Shown one piece after another: positions 16,769 to 26,328 of a stretch of DNA of 64,000 nt. The notes under the pieces are model-generated. The model made no database searches, had not been told where the DNA came from, and saw nothing but the letters and a program-made list of their open reading frames with translations. Numbering within the stretch: position 1 is the stretch's first letter; every line of letters starts with the position of its first letter. The position numbers were made by a program, and so were the translations under genes. The DNA lies in the NCBI RefSeq assembly GCF_049065735.1, contig NZ_JBAKHD010000010.1:1-64000 (forward strand), in the 5' to 3' direction. The stretch comes from Paramesorhizobium sp049065735 (GTDB lineage: Bacteria; Pseudomonadota; Alphaproteobacteria; Rhizobiales; Rhizobiaceae).

Positions 16769-18360
16769 CGGAACTGCAGTCGCTGATCGATACGAATTCC
16801 GAGACTTTCGCGGGGAATGCGGCGCATAACCGTACGCTCGCCGATAATCTCCGGGCGAGGGTCGCCGCTGCCGCCCTGGGCGGCCCGGAACGGCACCGCG
16901 AGCGCCATGCCGCCCGTGGCAAGATGCTGCCGCGTGACCGGGTGGAGCGGCTTCTCGATCCCGGCTCGCCCTTTCTCGAAATCGGTCAACTGGCCGCCGA
17001 TGGCATGTATGATGGCGAGGCCCCCGGCGCGGGCCTCATCGCCGGCATCGGCCGGGTATCGGGCCGGCAATGCATGGTTGTCGCCAACGACCCGACCGTC
17101 AAAGGCGGCGCTTATTTTCCAATGACGGTGAAGAAACATCTGCGGGCGCAGGAGATCGCCGCCGAGAACCGGCTGCCTTGCCTCTATCTTGTCGATTCCG
17201 CGGGCGCGAACCTGCCGCATCAGGCCGAGGTTTTTCCCGACAAAGAGCATTTCGGGCGGATTTTTTATAATCAGGCCCGGCTTTCAGCCGACGGCATCGC
17301 CCAGATTGCCGCCGTGATGGGCAACTGCGCGGCGGGCGGGGCCTATGTGCCCGCCATGGCCGATGAATCCGTCATTGTGCGCGGGCAGGGCACGATCTTT
17401 CTGGGCGGCCCGGCCTTGGTGAAGGCGGCGACAGGGGAGATCATCACATCAGAGGAACTGGGTGGAGCGGAAGTCCATGGCCGCAAGTCCGGTGTCGTCG
17501 ACCATGTCGCCGAAAATGACGAACACGCCCTGCTGATCGTCCGGGATATTGTTGCGACCCTCGGCCAGCCGCAAAAGCCCGATATCGACATAGCCGAGCT
17601 GCGGCCGCCCAAATTCAACCCGAGGGAAATCTACGGCATTGTCCCGCCTAACCTTCGCACACCCTATGATGTGCATGAAATTATTGCCCGCATCGTCGAT
17701 GGATCTGAGTTGCAGGAATTCAAGGCGCTTTACGGCACCAGCCTCGTTTGCGGGTTCGCCCGGATATGGGGCATTCCGGTTGCCATCCTTGCCAATAATG
17801 GCATTCTCTTCTCGGAAAGCGCGGTCAAAGGCGCGCATTTCATCGAGCTTGCCTGCCAGCGGCGTATCCCGCTTCTCTTTCTGCAAAACATTTCCGGCTT
17901 CATGGTCGGCGGCAAATATGAAGCGGAAGGCATCGCCAAGCATGGCGCGAAGCTTGTCACGGCGGTGGCGACCGCTTCCGTACCCAAGATTACGCTCGTC
18001 ATCGGCGGCAGCTTTGGGGCCGGTAATTACGGCATGTGCGGACGCGCCTACCAGCCGCGCTTTCTCTTTACCTGGCCCAATGCCCGCGTCTCGGTCATGG
18101 GCAGCGAACAGGCGGCATCCGTGCTCGCCACGGTGCATCACAAGGCCGAGAGCTGGACGCCAGATGAGGCCGAAGCCTTCAAGGAATCCATCCGCCGGAA
18201 ATATGAGGAGGAGGGCAGCCCCTATTATGCTACCGCCGGCATGTGGGATGACGGCGTGATCGATCCCGCCCAGACGCGGGATATACTCGGTCTCGCCTTC
18301 GCGACGACGCTCAACGCCCCCATTCCGCCGCGCGCTCAGTTCGGTGTGTTCAGGATGTAG
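16765..18360 (+). CDS. liuB: 3-methylcrotonyl-CoA carboxylase beta (carboxyltransferase) subunit
   Basis: A 531-residue carboxyltransferase with crotonase-type N and C halves. Signatures include RHAARGKMLPRDRVERLLDPGSP, LVDSAGANLPHQAEVFPDKEHFGRIFYNQA and SFGAGNYGMCGRAYQPRFLFTWPNA. The LPHQAEVFPD segment distinguishes methylcrotonyl-CoA from propionyl-CoA carboxylases. The true start is ATG 16765, overlapping the dehydrogenase stop by 4 bp. It transfers carboxyl from biotin to 3-methylcrotonyl-CoA, forming 3-methylglutaconyl-CoA in leucine breakdown. Confidence 0.95.
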   Translation: MTELQSLIDTNSETFAGNAAHNRTLADNLRARVAAAALGGPERHRERHAARGKMLPRDRVERLLDPGSPFLEIGQLAADGMYDGEAPGAGLIAGIGRVSGRQCMVVANDPTVKGGAYFPMTVKKHLRAQEIAAENRLPCLYLVDSAGANLPHQAEVFPDKEHFGRIFYNQARLSADGIAQIAAVMGNCAAGGAYVPAMADESVIVRGQGTIFLGGPALVKAATGEIITSEELGGAEVHGRKSGVVDHVAENDEHALLIVRDIVATLGQPQKPDIDIAELRPPKFNPREIYGIVPPNLRTPYDVHEIIARIVDGSELQEFKALYGTSLVCGFARIWGIPVAILANNGILFSESAVKGAHFIELACQRRIPLLFLQNISGFMVGGKYEAEGIAKHGAKLVTAVATASVPKITLVIGGSFGAGNYGMCGRAYQPRFLFTWPNARVSVMGSEQAASVLATVHHKAESWTPDEAEAFKESIRRKYEEEGSPYYATAGMWDDGVIDPAQTRDILGLAFATTLNAPIPPRAQFGVFRM

Positions 18361-18388
18361 AAAAGCGTTGATGTGATGAAATCGTGTT

Positions 18389-18553
18389 GCCCCTCACCCT
18401 TACCCTCTCCCCGCACGCGGGGAGAGGGGGACGTTGACCGTTGGTGTCTTGTTTTTCTCCCGCTGTGCCTGGCCGCAACGGAGAAGGATAAAGCAATAAC
18501 GCCGATGTCCCCCTCTCCCCGTAATTCAGGGGGAGAGGGTAAGGGTGAGGGGC
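18389..18553. repeat. Palindromic repeat element with 24-bp terminal inverted repeats
   Basis: The 235-bp gap between the two carboxylase genes contains a 165-bp element. Its ends (18389-18412 and 18530-18553) are a perfect 24-bp inverted repeat rich in CCCTC. Inside each end is a further hairpin built on CCCTCTCCCC and GGGGAGAGGG. The left one has a 12-bp stem with a 2-base loop at about 18403-18428. The layout resembles paired REP/MITE-like intergenic elements common in proteobacteria. In RNA it would fold into a strong hairpin between liuB and liuD. Confidence 0.85.
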
Positions 18554-18595
18554 TTTTCGACACCGCAAATAAGGTGCGGACGGAAGGGGTGAACG

Positions 18596-20314
18596 GTGAT
18601 TGAAAGCCTCCTCATCGCCAATCGCGGGGAAATTGCGCGGCGGATCATCAGGACCGCGCGCAGGCTGAAGCTTCGCACGGTTGCCGTTTATTCCGAGGCC
18701 GACAGCGGGATGCCTTTCGTCCGCGAGGCTGATGAAGGTGTTTGCATCGGGCCTGCGGCGGCGAGGGAGAGCTATCTTCGGCAGGATCGTATCCTCGACG
18801 CGGCGAAACAGACGGGAGCGGAGGCCATTCACCCCGGCTATGGCTTTCTTTCCGAGAATGCGGAATTTGCCGAAGTTGTCATCGGCGCCGGTCTCGTCTG
18901 GATCGGCGCGCCTCCCGCTGCCATCCGCGCCATGGGATTGAAGGATGCGGCAAAAGCCCTGATGGGCGCGGCGGGCGTGCCGGTCACGCCGGGCTATCTT
19001 GGCGAGGATCAAAGTGAAGCCCGCCTTCAAAAGGAGGCGGACATTATCGGCTACCCTGTCCTTATCAAGGCTGTGGCGGGCGGCGGCGGCAAGGGAATGC
19101 GGCGGGTCGACAGGAAAGAGGATTTTCGGGGCGCGCTGGCAAGCTGCAGGCGCGAGGCGGCGGCCGCATTCGGCAATGACCGCATGCTCATCGAAAAATA
19201 TGTGCTGTCCCCGCGCCATATCGAGGTGCAGATATTCGGCGATAGTTTCGGCAATGTCGTCTATCTTTTCGAGCGCGACTGCTCGCTCCAGCGCCGCCAT
19301 CAGAAGGTGGTGGAGGAGGCGCCCGCGCCCGGCATGGATGCCGCAATCCGGGAGGCGATATGCCGGGCTGCGGTCAAGGCCGCGCGCGCGGTGGATTATG
19401 TCGGGGCGGGCACCATCGAATTCATCGCCGATGCCTCGCAAGGGCTGCGCGCCGACCGCGTCTGGTTCATGGAAATGAACACACGGCTTCAGGTGGAGCA
19501 TCCGGTGACTGAGGCCATTACCGGACAGGATCTGGTCGAATGGCAAATCAGGGTTGCTTCCGGCGAGCCGCTGCCTCTCAAACAGGATGAATTGTCTATT
19601 AATGGCTCAGCCATGGAAGCGCGGCTTTATGCGGAAAATCCTGCGAATGGTTTCCTGCCCTCGACCGGTCCGCTGGAGCATTTCAGCCTGCCCGGCGGCT
19701 TGCGGATAGACAGCGGGGTCGAGCAGGGGGACGAAATCACCCCGCATTACGATCCGATGATCGCGAAAATCGTCAGCCATGCGCCTTCCCGCGACGAGGC
19801 GGCAACGAAGCTGGCGGATGGGATGGCTGAGGTTCAAATCGCACCGGTGAAGACAAACGCCGCCTTTCTCACCCGGACGCTGCGGCACCCCGCCTTTCTG
19901 GCAGGGGAGGTGGATACCGGCTTCATCGAACGCCATCTGCCGGATCTCATTTCCCCCGATGAGCCCGCTACGCCGATAGCTCCAAAGGCCAACAACCCTT
20001 GGCAAGCGCTCACCGGTTTTCGCATTAACGCCGAACCCGCGCGGACCGCCGCCGCCCTGCGCCGTGCCGATTCCGCCGTGGCTGGGACTGCGGATGGGGC
20101 AATTCTGGCTCCCATGCCGGGGATCGTCATCTCCGTTCCGGTTGTCCAAGGCGACAAGGTCAAGCGCGGCCAGCCGCTGGCGGTCATCGAGGCCATGAAG
20201 ATGGAGCAGGTGCTGAGCGCCCCGTTTGATGGCGTTGTCGCTGAGATCACCGTATCGGAGGGAATGCAGATCGCCGAAGGCAGCCTTCTCATCCGGGTCG
20301 AAGGGACGCGATAA
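18596..20314 (+). CDS. liuD: 3-methylcrotonyl-CoA carboxylase alpha (biotin carboxylase/carrier) subunit
   Basis: A 572-residue biotin carboxylase: LLIANRGEIARRIIRTARR opening, ATP-grasp with AVAGGGGKGMR, ERDCSLQRRHQKVVEEAPAP, EMNTRLQVEHPVTE, and a C-terminal biotinyl domain with K535 in EAMKMEQV. The start is GTG 18596 with GGAAGGGG upstream. Family members usually have about 650-670 residues. The missing stretch is the BT (coupling) domain between FRINAEP and the biotinyl domain, reduced here to roughly 25 residues in frame. The core active sites look intact. The effect on assembly with the beta subunit is unknown. Confidence 0.9.
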   Translation: MIESLLIANRGEIARRIIRTARRLKLRTVAVYSEADSGMPFVREADEGVCIGPAAARESYLRQDRILDAAKQTGAEAIHPGYGFLSENAEFAEVVIGAGLVWIGAPPAAIRAMGLKDAAKALMGAAGVPVTPGYLGEDQSEARLQKEADIIGYPVLIKAVAGGGGKGMRRVDRKEDFRGALASCRREAAAAFGNDRMLIEKYVLSPRHIEVQIFGDSFGNVVYLFERDCSLQRRHQKVVEEAPAPGMDAAIREAICRAAVKAARAVDYVGAGTIEFIADASQGLRADRVWFMEMNTRLQVEHPVTEAITGQDLVEWQIRVASGEPLPLKQDELSINGSAMEARLYAENPANGFLPSTGPLEHFSLPGGLRIDSGVEQGDEITPHYDPMIAKIVSHAPSRDEAATKLADGMAEVQIAPVKTNAAFLTRTLRHPAFLAGEVDTGFIERHLPDLISPDEPATPIAPKANNPWQALTGFRINAEPARTAAALRRADSAVAGTADGAILAPMPGIVISVPVVQGDKVKRGQPLAVIEAMKMEQVLSAPFDGVVAEITVSEGMQIAEGSLLIRVEGTR

Positions 20315-20766
20315 TGGCCGGGCGTTATTTCGAGGACTGGACGGTCGGCGACAGGATTTTCCACGAAATCCGCCGCACGGTGACGGAGACGGACAATCTC
20401 CTCTTCACGGTCATGACGCATAATCCGCAGCCGCTGCATTTGGATGTGGAGGCCGCCAAGGCGAGCGAGTTCGGGCAGATCATCGTCAACGGCACATTTA
20501 CTTTCGCCCTGATGATCGGCCTTACCGTCGCCGATACGACGCTGGGCACGCTGGTGGCAAATCTCGGCTATGACAAGGTGGTGATGCCAAAGCCGGTTTT
20601 CATCGGGGATACGCTGCGTGCGCAAACGGAAATCGTCGAGCTGAAAGCAAGCCGCTCGCGCCCGGCTGCGGGTATCGTCACCTTCCGGCATGAACTTCTC
20701 AACCAGCGGGATGAGGTAGTGTGCCGGTGCCTTCGGTCCGCCCTTGTGCATCGGAGGCCCGAATGA
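20314..20766 (+). CDS. MaoC-family enoyl-CoA hydratase
   Basis: A 150-residue hot-dog-fold MaoC protein. The hydratase motif is present as THNPQPLHLDVEAA, with the usual Asn-Pro and His; the position often occupied by Asp is Thr. RYFEDWTVGD at the start and GTFTFALMIG are typical of the mesaconyl/itaconyl-CoA hydratase-like branch. It overlaps the liuD stop (TAATG) and the CitE-like gene by 4 bp, so it is translated with both. In this operon it may hydrate 3-methylglutaconyl-CoA, a step normally done by a crotonase; that role is inference. Confidence 0.85.
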   Translation: MAGRYFEDWTVGDRIFHEIRRTVTETDNLLFTVMTHNPQPLHLDVEAAKASEFGQIIVNGTFTFALMIGLTVADTTLGTLVANLGYDKVVMPKPVFIGDTLRAQTEIVELKASRSRPAAGIVTFRHELLNQRDEVVCRCLRSALVHRRPE

Positions 20767-21644
20767 GGCTGCGCTCCCTGCTGTTCGTTCCGGGAGACCG
20801 GCCGGACAGGATGCAAAAGGCGCTGCATGCCCGCGCGGATGCCCTGATCCTCGATCTGGAAGACGCGGTGGCATTGCCCGCCAAGCCTGCCGCGCGGGCG
20901 GAGATAGCCTCATTCCTACGTAAGGCCGAGCGTGGCCCAAGATTGTTCGTCCGCGTCAATTCGTTGGATAGCGGCCTGCTGGATGACGATCTCAAGGCCG
21001 TGCTGGATGCCCGCCCCGATGCGCTTGTCCTCCCCAAAGCCGAAGGCGCGGAAAGCGTGCGAAGGCTTGCGGCCGAGGCGAAAGGCATTCCAATCCTACC
21101 GATTGCAACGGAAACCGCGGCGGCTATTTTCCAGATCGGAACCTACCGCGAAGTCGCCGAGCTTTTAACCGGTTTGACATGGGGAGCGGAAGACCTCCCC
21201 GCCGCAATCGGCGCCGTCACCTCGCGCGAGGATGACGGGCGCTACACGCCGCCATACGAGATGGTGCGTTCATTGACATTGTTCGGAGCGCATGCCGCCG
21301 GTGTCCTGGCAATCGAGACGGTCTATCCCGCCTTTCGCGATCTGGAAGGTCTTGCGCGCTACGCCCGGACCGCCCGCAGAGATGGTTTCACCGGCATGAT
21401 GGCCATTCATCCCGCCCAGATACCGGTAATCAATGCTGCCTTCACACCAAGCGAGGAAGAAATCGCCCATGCCCGCGCAGTCATTGCCGCCTTCGCTGCC
21501 CACCCGGGGCAGGGCGTGCTGCAATTGAACGGCCGGATGATCGATGCGCCTCACTTGAGGCAGGCGCTTCGCCTGGTGGAGATGCTCAGTGATTTGCCGG
21601 ATGAGTTTGCGGGCAGGGGCGCCGAGTCTCCGCCTCAACGGTGA
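20763..21644 (+). CDS. CitE-like acyl-CoA lyase (HpcH/HpaI aldolase family)
   Basis: A 294-residue TIM-barrel lyase of the CitE/malyl-CoA type: LRSLLFVPGDRPDRMQKAL opening, DALILDLEDAV with the acidic metal ligands, FVRVNS, LPKAEGAESV, a TETAAAIF segment, WGAEDLPAAIG and MMAIHPAQIPVINAAF. Homologues cleave (citra)malyl-CoA or beta-methylmalyl-CoA. The ATG at 20763 overlaps the MaoC stop. As last gene of the leucine operon it could cleave 3-hydroxy-3-methylglutaryl-CoA in place of an HMG-CoA lyase, which is absent here; this is inference. Confidence 0.85.
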   Translation: MRLRSLLFVPGDRPDRMQKALHARADALILDLEDAVALPAKPAARAEIASFLRKAERGPRLFVRVNSLDSGLLDDDLKAVLDARPDALVLPKAEGAESVRRLAAEAKGIPILPIATETAAAIFQIGTYREVAELLTGLTWGAEDLPAAIGAVTSREDDGRYTPPYEMVRSLTLFGAHAAGVLAIETVYPAFRDLEGLARYARTARRDGFTGMMAIHPAQIPVINAAFTPSEEEIAHARAVIAAFAAHPGQGVLQLNGRMIDAPHLRQALRLVEMLSDLPDEFAGRGAESPPQR

Positions 21645-21701
21645 CATGGCCGCTTCGTAACGAACGGTAACCCCTTTAAAGCTCGCATTCCAGAGTCATC
21701 A

Positions 21702-24700
21702 ATGAGTAAGCAGCGAGCACTTTACCTGCTGGAGGTCCGGAAGAATATCGCTATGCAGAAGGCGGATTATGGTGGCGGAGCAGTGGAGCCGGATCGGATG
21801 GATTTCACGCAATCGCAGTTCGCGGATTTCTTCGAGACGGCCACTTGGTCGCGGGGCGTCGCCTATGCGCGCGAAGGGCGTGTTCTTACCGCCTCCATGG
21901 ACGAGACGAACCAGATTGCGGCGGGTTCGGTACGCGGCAGCGGCCGCAACGTCTACCGGCAGACAATCCGGTTTGCGCTCAAGAGCCAAGGCGCAATCGA
22001 CTCCGTTTCGGGCGGCTGTACCTGTCCCATCGGCCATAATTGCAAGCACGTCGCGGCCGTCTGCCACTCGCTTTTGTCGAGAGGTTCTCGTTTTCTTCCT
22101 TCTACCGCTCCAACGAACCCTCGCGAGGTACAAAAACCTGCTGCGAACAAGCTTCCTCCGCAGCTTTCCTCCTGGCTTGGCGATTTGCAGGCCGCGCAAT
22201 CGCAACCACCCGATCAGGATATCTGGCCGCAGAACATACGCGACCGGCTTCTTTATATCGTGAAGGCCGATGGCGGACGGCTGGCCATTGAGACGATGAA
22301 AGGACATCTCCTCAAGGACGGGAGCTTCAGCACCACAGCAAAAGCGTATGAACTCTCACGGATCGACACCCGGAATGTCGCGAAATTCATCCGGCGGCGC
22401 CGCGACCGGCCGCGGGCGCTGGCGCGAACCCGGCGGCCCGGTTTTGCATTCCGGGACGAGCCGCGAAGGCGCCTTCCAATGGCAGCCTCAGAGACAGGGC
22501 GAACAGCGGCTGGCGGTAACGGGAAAAGACGGGCGGCAGCTTGTCCCCCTTCGGATCGATCCCCCGGCCTATATTTGATCCTGAAACGGGGGAAATCGGC
22601 CCGCTCCTGTTCGATGTGCCGGCTCCTGTGGTGCCGCTGCTTTTGAAGGCGCCGGCCGTTCCCGCCGCCTATGCATCCGAGGTCACGCGCGTGCTTCTGG
22701 ATATGCCAATGGCCGCGATCCCCGTGCCGCAGCGGATCGAAACGGAAAGCCGGCACGGACGCGAGCCTGTGCCGATCTTGCGGCTTTTCACCACCAGGGC
22801 GACCCAAGAGAATTATTATCGCTTGGCGCGGGAAACGGTTTATCTGCCGACGCTGCGGCTTTCCTTCGATTATGACGGCAAAATCGTCCGCGACGGGCCG
22901 GGCGGCGAGGAACGGTTCCTCGAAAACGGCAAGGCCATCACCTTGCTGCGCGATGAAAACGCGGAAAGGCGGGCCTTCGACCGCCTGCTGGACGCGGGCG
23001 CCGAGTTCGCCGAGGATATAATGGAAATGCCGGACCGGTCCGCCGGCAAGACGGACCTCTATTTTTCTCTCGACGAGACGATGTTGTCCATCGGTGAGAT
23101 GATGGCCGACGAGGTGGAGATTTTCGGATATTCGGCTCCGCAAACCGGCGCTCTTCGGTTCATGACGCGCACCCTGCCTGCCTTGCGGCGGGAAGGCTGG
23201 CGGATCGAGATTGCGGAAGACTGGCCGTATAAGGTTTATGACGGTCCGGTCGAGATCAATGGCATCACCGAATCCCAAGGTGGAGCATCCGGCAACTGGT
23301 TTTCCATGGGCGTCCGGCTTCAGGTCGGGGAGGGCGAGCTCGATCTCCTGCCGATTATCAGGCAATTGCTCGAGCAACTGGCGTTTCTAAATCCTGATGC
23401 ACCGGATTGGGACGATCAGGTTAGCGCCATTCTGGAGGAGCTGACGCTCTTCCCGCAATTGGAGGACGGGCGTTTCGTATCCCTGGAGGCCTCGTCCCTC
23501 ATACCGCTGCTGCGGGTGTTTCTATCGGCTATCGGTCTACTCGACGGGTTCCATCCGGCGGAGGCGGGACGGGCCTTTCAGCTCGTCGAAGCGCTGAAGG
23601 CTGCGGCATTCCTTTCAAAGCCGGTCCGGAATTGCGCGCTCTGGGGCAAAAGCTGCAGGCGCTCGGCCAGAATCAGGAAGTCGACCCGCCGCGCATGTTC
23701 CGGGTGACATTGCGTCCGTATCAAAAGACCGGATTCGGCTGGCTGCGCTCTCTAAGCGAAACCGGCTTCGGAGGCATTCTGGCTGATGATATGGGGCTGG
23801 GTAAAACGGTCCAGACGCTCGCGCTTCTGGCCGAGCGGCATCTGGGGCCGACGACCCCTGCGCGCCCGAGCCTGCTCGTGGTACCCACGAGCCTCGTCCG
23901 TGCGTGGCGGCGTCAGGCGAATGAGTTCGCGCCGGACCTGAAAATCCTGGTGCTCCACGGGCCCGACCGGCAGAAGAACTTCGACGCCATTGCCAGCCAT
24001 CACGCCGTCATCACCTCCTATCCGCTACTCAACCGTGACCACGCCGTTCTTACCGCTATCGACTGGGAGATCGTCGTGCTCGACGAGGCACAGACGGTGA
24101 AGAACCCGGCTTCGGCCATCGCCAAGAGGATAAGGGAGCTTAAATCTGCGATGCGCCTCGCCCTGACTGGCACGCCGATGGAAAACTCGCTTCTCGACCT
24201 CTGGTCGATTTTCGACTGGCTGATTCCCGGCCTGTTGGGCGACCGCAAAACCTTCCGCTCGCGCTTTCTGGTTCCCATCGAAACGCATGGTGACGCCCGG
24301 GCGCAATCCGAACTCAACGCCCGGATCAGGCCGTTCCTGATGCGGCGCACGAAGGAACAGGTGGCCCTCGACCTGCCGGAGAAGACCCAAATCACCGAAC
24401 TTATCGAACTGGAAGGGCGGCAGGCCGCCCTCTATGAATCGATCCGCCTGACCATGGATGAAAGGGTTCGCAAGGCCATCGCCGAGCGCGGTGTGGCGGC
24501 GAGTCAGATCACCATTCTCGACGCGCTTCTGAAGCTGCGCCAGATTTGCTGCGACCCGCTCCTCTTGAAGCATGACGCAGCGAAAACCGCCACCGAGAGC
24601 ACCAAGCGTACGCGCCTGATGGAGCTGCTCACCACGCTCATCGCCGAAGGGCGACGGGTGCTGGTGTTCTCGCAATTCGTGGAAATGCTGCGGCTGATCG

Positions 24701-25124
24701 AGGCGGACGTCAAGGCGCAAGGATGGAATTATGCGTGGCTGACCGGCGATACTATCGATCGTGATACGGTCGTGTCGGGCTTCCAGTCGGGAGACGCCCC
24801 GATTTTCCTCATTAGCCTTAAGGCGGGCGGGGGTCGGGTTGACGCTGACGGCGGCGGACACGGTCATCCTTTACGATCCGTGGTGGAACCCGGCCGTCGA
24901 GCGCCAGGCCATGGACCGCGTTCACCGCATCGGGCAGGATAAGAAGGTATTCGTCTACCGGCTGATCACGGAAGGCACGGTCGAACAGGCCATCGCGGGA
25001 ACTTCAGGAAAGAAAGCAGGCGCTGGCGGATGCCCTCTTCGAAGGCGGCGAGCATGGCCCGCTCGCGCTAAACGCGGATGATATCGCCACCTTGTTCCAG
25101 CCGCTCGGCACGAAGGGGGCATAG
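21702..25124 (+). pseudogene. SWI2/SNF2-family helicase with SWIM zinc finger, multiply frameshifted
   Basis: A single ancestral gene of about 1,100 codons is spread over three frames. The N-terminus (21702-22400) has a SWIM finger (CTCPIGHNCKH). The helicase core has ILADDMGLGKTVQT (Walker A), VVLDEAQTVKNP (DEAQ box), LTGTPMEN, VFSQFVEML and, after a shift, GLTLTAADTVILYDPWWNP and RVHRIGQ. Breaks lie near 22400 (with apparent loss of sequence), 22574 (extra T in ATTTGA), about 23615, 24829-24833 (extra G in a G run) and about 25005. The last frame ends LFQPLGTKGA at 25122-25124. Without the breaks it would be a chromatin-remodeller-like ATPase typical of bacterial SNF2 proteins. Confidence 0.9.
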
Positions 25125-25194
25125 CATAAGCGGCGCAGGCTTTAGACGCTCAGTTCGGCCCGCACCATGCCGGCGGGACGATCCGGACAGCAAT

Positions 25195-26328
25195 TTATAC
25201 CTTGAGTTGACCGTGAAGAAGATTCCGCAATCTTTTGCATGCCCCCGGAAGATCGTCCTGCTCGCGCAGGAGCGCGCCGCCCATGAGGTACATGACATTG
25301 TCCCCATAGGTGGACACCATCTGGGGAATGCGCTCGAACGTCATGCCGCCGCCCGGCGTGGGCATGGCTGGGGGCAGACCGTCGAGCGGTTCCGAGCAGC
25401 CGGAGACGATGGAGAGGCACTCCTCGCGCGAAAAGCTGAAGCGGCCGCCGAAATTGGGGTAGACGACCGCGTCGACGCCCATCAGCCTTTGCAGCGTGCC
25501 GAAGAAGAAGGCGTGGGAAAAGCCGGTTGTCGGCGTGATAATATTAGCGCCGCCAAAGGCGGGATGCGAGATGATCGGCAGATTGAAATCCGCCCGCGCG
25601 CGCAGCATTCGTGCAGCGTCGTAGCCGGTGAGAGAGGGCGCGAGCATGACGCCGCCCGCGCCCTGCTCCTGCGCGGCTAAGGCGCGATCGAGGATCAGTT
25701 CCGCCGGTCCTGTGATGTTGGGCACGTAGAGGCTCTTGCCACCCGTCTTGGCGTTCGCTTCTCCCACGGCGTCGGTGCAGGCTTTCAGCCGCTCCCGGAA
25801 AGGCGATGTCTTCTGGTTGGCGAGGCCGTGGTCATCCTTGATATAATTGACGCCACCGAGCGCGAACCGATGGGCAAGATCGGCAAGCGCGGCGACTGGA
25901 AGGCCAACCGGCTTGATCGCCGACATGAGCAATGGCCCGTTCGCGATTCCGGCGCGCTTGCGCAGGCCCTCCGGCCCGAAACGCGGGCCTTGGCAGATGG
26001 CAAGAATGCCTTCGGAGAGGATCATGCTTTCCACCCGGCAATCCGGACGGATCGAGGAATTGCCGAAGATGACGTTGAGAAGCTGCGGAAAATCGTCGCC
26101 GATATCGTCATCGCTATAGGAGATGCGGGCGAAATAGCCGCCTCTTTGTCCGGGTGCCGGTGTGACGTCCTCGACTCGCCCAAGGATTTCATCGCGCACA
26201 TAGCCTTCCGGCACGATATCATCGGGGATCTCGACGGTCTGCTCCACTGCGATTTCAGCTGCTCTCGCCCGCGCTTCTGCCTCGTCCTTGCTCCCTATCC
26301 AGTAAGTGACCGAAAACCGCGCCATCAA
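25195..26328 (-). CDS. RuBisCO-like protein (type IV)
   Basis: A 377-residue RuBisCO large-subunit homologue. Recognisable are FARISYSDDDIGDDFPQLLN, SAIKPVGL (K139), GGVNYIKDDHGL (K164-D165-D166-H167), ISHPAFGG, YPNFGGRFSFS and PTPGGGM. True RuBisCO has KDDE at the metal site; here the last residue is His, so carbon fixation is not expected. Type IV proteins catalyse enolase, isomerase or decarboxylase reactions on sugar phosphates. It is the last gene of an operon with methylthioribose kinase, its isomerase and a split transketolase (4-bp overlap upstream). It therefore probably acts on 5-methylthioribulose-1-phosphate or a derived ketose phosphate. Confidence 0.9.
   Translation of the reverse strand: MMARFSVTYWIGSKDEAEARARAAEIAVEQTVEIPDDIVPEGYVRDEILGRVEDVTPAPGQRGGYFARISYSDDDIGDDFPQLLNVIFGNSSIRPDCRVESMILSEGILAICQGPRFGPEGLRKRAGIANGPLLMSAIKPVGLPVAALADLAHRFALGGVNYIKDDHGLANQKTSPFRERLKACTDAVGEANAKTGGKSLYVPNITGPAELILDRALAAQEQGAGGVMLAPSLTGYDAARMLRARADFNLPIISHPAFGGANIITPTTGFSHAFFFGTLQRLMGVDAVVYPNFGGRFSFSREECLSIVSGCSEPLDGLPPAMPTPGGGMTFERIPQMVSTYGDNVMYLMGGALLREQDDLPGACKRLRNLLHGQLKV

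Noticed and set aside
18373..18603. Small open frames within the palindromic element between liuB and liuD
   Set aside because: The encoded Ser-Pro-Arg-Gly-Glu-Gly sequence is the typical by-product of translating GGGGAGAGGG repeats and is not a protein gene.
25195..26328. Possibility that the RuBisCO homologue fixes CO2
   Set aside because: The KDDE metal motif is altered to KDDH, there is no phosphoribulokinase or small subunit nearby, and the operon context is methylthioribose metabolism.
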